Origin: CAIOZW01 sp049317725
GTDB lineage: Bacteria > Acidobacteriota > Blastocatellia > RBC074
Direction of reading: 5' to 3'
DNA: 8,298 nt
NCBI GenBank assembly: GCA_049317725.1
Contig: JBMOHS010000172.1
Span: 1-8,298, forward strand
Below the pieces are notes generated by a model. It was not told the DNA's origin. It saw only the letters and a program-made list of their open reading frames with translations, and did no database searches. The position numbers were made by a program, and so were the translations under genes. Each line of letters begins with the position of its first letter. The first letter of the stretch is position 1. Shown here in pieces: positions 6,486-8,298 of the stretch.

Positions 6486-7052
6486 ATGGCCAGAATCTTT
6501 ATCGGGATCGATCTGCCACCTGCGGGAAGGTCGACGCTGAGCCGGGTCCAGGAGGAGTTGCGTCAGGCGGGCCTGGGGGGGAGGGGCGAGGTCGCGTGGG
6601 TTGCGGCGGAGACGTTCCACCTGACGGTGCGATTTCTCGGGGAGGTCGAGGCGGCCCAGTTGGAGAGGGTCGTGGTCGGGTGCCGGAGGGCAGTCGAGGG
6701 ATGTGGCCCGTTCCACTTGTCGCTCGGCCGTCTCGGCTTGCTGCCCTCTCGACGACGGCCACGGGCGATCGTGGTCGGCCTGGGAGGGGATCTGGCGCCA
6801 CTGACACGGCTTTGGCAACGGATCGAGGGCGCGACGCGTTGGCTGAGAGAGCAGAACGAGGGGCGAGGATTTCACCCGCACGTCACGCTCGGCAGGTTCC
6901 GCCGACAAGCCCCTCGCTTGGAAAAGATTCAATTCCCAGATGAGTTCACCGTTCCCCCCCTCGAGTTTGTCGTCTCGACCATCGAGGTCAAGGAGAGCGT
7001 TCTCCTGCCACGAGGGGCCCAGCATCTCCGCCGGGCCTCAATCCCGCTCTGA
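6486..7052 (+). CDS. thpR: RNA 2',3'-cyclic phosphodiesterase (2H family)
   Basis: ThpR/LigT-type enzymes open 2',3'-cyclic phosphate ends of RNA to 2'-phosphates, and some show 2'-5' RNA ligase activity in vitro. The 188-residue product has the usual length and both catalytic tetrapeptides: H45-L-T47-V, followed by RFLGEV, and H132-V-T134-L within FHPHVTLGRF. The N-terminus RIFIGIDLP and the late strand VVSTIEVKESVL are also typical of the family. The start ATG 6486 is preceded by AGAGGAGAG (GAGGAG at 6476-6481, 4 nt gap) and matches where homologues begin. The upstream in-frame extension to 6249 is rejected. It converges with the histidine kinase, 31 nt away. Confidence 0.95.
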   Translation: MARIFIGIDLPPAGRSTLSRVQEELRQAGLGGRGEVAWVAAETFHLTVRFLGEVEAAQLERVVVGCRRAVEGCGPFHLSLGRLGLLPSRRRPRAIVVGLGGDLAPLTRLWQRIEGATRWLREQNEGRGFHPHVTLGRFRRQAPRLEKIQFPDEFTVPPLEFVVSTIEVKESVLLPRGAQHLRRASIPL

Positions 7053-7083
7053 GGGGAGGAGGATCTCCAGTCCTGCATCAGGA

Positions 7084-8298
7084 TCAGAGTTCGATCCCCG
7101 TCTCTTCCCGCCCAAGCAGGCGCGCGACCACCCGGGCGAGCGCGACCGGTTCAACAGGTTTCGAGAGATGCTGATGAAAGCCGGAGGCGATCGCCATCTC
7201 GCGATCCTGGACGCCGGCAAAGGCGGTCAGGGCGATGGCGGGGACGGTTCCGCCTTCCTCTGGGGCCCGGGCTCGAATCGTCCGAATGAGGGCATAGCCG
7301 TCTTCGACCGGCATGCCGATGTCGGAGACGAGAACATCGGGTTGCCAATCGCCGAAGGCGACGAGTGCCTCGCGGACCGATCCGGCGGTGCGGATCTCGG
7401 CGCCGTAGCGGCGCAGCATGACGCTGAGAATCTCCCGTGTGTCGTGATCGTCGTCGACGACGAGGGCGCGAGCGCCGCGGAGGGCCATCGCCCGCGCCGG
7501 CGGCGGAGCGGCCTCTGTTGCCGGAATCCAGGGGAGGGTGCCCGGCTCGCTCTGCCCGGCCTGCTCGCTGGGGAGCGACAAGAGGCTGGTCTCGGCAACG
7601 GCCAACGGGAGTGTGATCATGAAGTCAGAGCCCTTGCCAACGCCGGCACTGTAAGCATAGATCGCTCCGGCGTGCAGTTCGACGATGTGCTTGACGATCG
7701 AGAGGCCGAGACCGAGCCCTCCTTGTTGCCGACGGGCCGAGCTGTCGGCTTGGCGGAAGCGGTCGAAGATGTGCGGGAGGAACTCGGGGTCGATCCCCTG
7801 CCCCGTGTCGCTGATGATCAGCAAGGCTTTGTTTCCAAGGCGCTCCAGGCGCACTTCGATCAAGCCACCGGGCGGGGTGAACTTGATCGCATTGGAGAGG
7901 AGATTCCAAACGATCTGGTTGAGCCGTTCCGGATCGCCCTGAAAGGGGCCGATCCAGGGTTCGAGAACGATCTGCATGCGGAGTTGCCGAGACTCGATCG
8001 ACGGACGCAACGCATCGACGGCGGCCTCGACGATCGACTTCAACTCGACCGGCTTGACCTCAAGGCTGAGCGTACCAGTCGCGATCCGGGAGGCATCGAG
8101 CAGGTCGCCAACGAGGTGGGCCTGGGACTTGACGTTTCGTTCGATCGTCATCAGCGCGCGCTCGGCGGCGCTCCGGTCGAGTGTCCCGGCACGGAGCATC
8201 TGGGCCCAGCCGAGAATCGAGGTCAGCGGCGCGCGCAACTCGTGCGAGATCATCGCCAGAAAATCGTCCTTGAGCCGGCTGGCATCCTCGGCGACCCG
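7084..8298 (-). CDS. Hybrid sensor histidine kinase with C-terminal receiver domain (5' end outside window)
   Basis: The reading frame continues to the right edge, so only the last 404 codons are seen and the sensor region is missing; residue numbers here count from that edge. The dimerisation domain begins LKDDFLAMISHELRAPL with the phosphorylated H19. The ATPase domain has an N box (QIVWNLLSNAIKF, N132 and N136), G1 (DTGQGID, D164), an F box (IFDRFRQ) and G2 (GGLGLGLSIV, about 193-202). After a Pro/Ala/Gly linker a receiver domain runs from about 276 to 400, with the acidic pocket VVDDDHD, phospho-acceptor D326 in VLVSDIGMP, T358 and K380. All catalytic residues are intact. The receiver may be an intramolecular relay or feedback module, since no output domain follows it. 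The stimulus and partner are unknown. HisKA/HATPase/REC order is seen directly; the relay role is inferred. Confidence 0.95.
   Translation of the reverse strand, partial: RVAEDASRLKDDFLAMISHELRAPLTSILGWAQMLRAGTLDRSAAERALMTIERNVKSQAHLVGDLLDASRIATGTLSLEVKPVELKSIVEAAVDALRPSIESRQLRMQIVLEPWIGPFQGDPERLNQIVWNLLSNAIKFTPPGGLIEVRLERLGNKALLIISDTGQGIDPEFLPHIFDRFRQADSSARRQQGGLGLGLSIVKHIVELHAGAIYAYSAGVGKGSDFMITLPLAVAETSLLSLPSEQAGQSEPGTLPWIPATEAAPPPARAMALRGARALVVDDDHDTREILSVMLRRYGAEIRTAGSVREALVAFGDWQPDVLVSDIGMPVEDGYALIRTIRARAPEEGGTVPAIALTAFAGVQDREMAIASGFHQHLSKPVEPVALARVVARLLGREETGIEL

Overview
The window is GC-rich, gene-dense bacterial chromosome. It carries housekeeping genes mixed with a secreted enzyme, a signalling protein and part of a sensor kinase. 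Taxonomy is uncertain. A Tat-exported PLP enzyme, an FhaA-like FHA protein, an SRP/Sec gene with a Pro/Thr/Ala tail and a hybrid histidine kinase would suit a large-genome Gram-negative-type bacterium such as a member of Planctomycetota, but nothing here proves it. I see no phage, transposon, CRISPR or integron signature.

Left part (1-3333): a minus-strand gene for a Tat-exported D-threonine aldolase / D-serine dehydratase-like PLP enzyme (255-1496) is followed by an approximately 0.8 kb stretch before the next large gene. That stretch is not empty. It holds a 51-codon plus-strand small ORF with a strong Shine-Dalgarno sequence (1904-2059), a GC-rich hairpin after it, and two overlapping, mutually exclusive inverted repeats flanking a T7 tract (2142-2189). 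A plus-strand FHA-domain protein follows (2332-3333).

Middle part (3481-6240): a minus-strand cluster reads pgk, tpiA, secG, tRNA-Leu(GAG), then a terminator-like hairpin. The two glycolytic enzymes are consecutive in lower glycolysis. The secG-tRNA-Leu(GAG) pairing recalls the arrangement in E. coli (secG-leuU) and other proteobacteria. The pgk leader contains four tandem copies of a 14-bp unit running up to its ribosome-binding site.

Right part (6486-8298): thpR, an RNA 2',3'-cyclic phosphodiesterase with both HxTx motifs, is on the plus strand and converges with a minus-strand hybrid histidine kinase. Only the kinase's C-terminal 404 codons lie in the window, and its sensor part is beyond the right edge.

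Most of the window is ordinary core genome. The observations most worth checking are the small ORF and the switch-like repeats in the 1.5-2.3 kb gap, the repeat in the pgk leader, the altered metal-ligand position in the PLP enzyme, and the conserved secG/tRNA neighbourhood.
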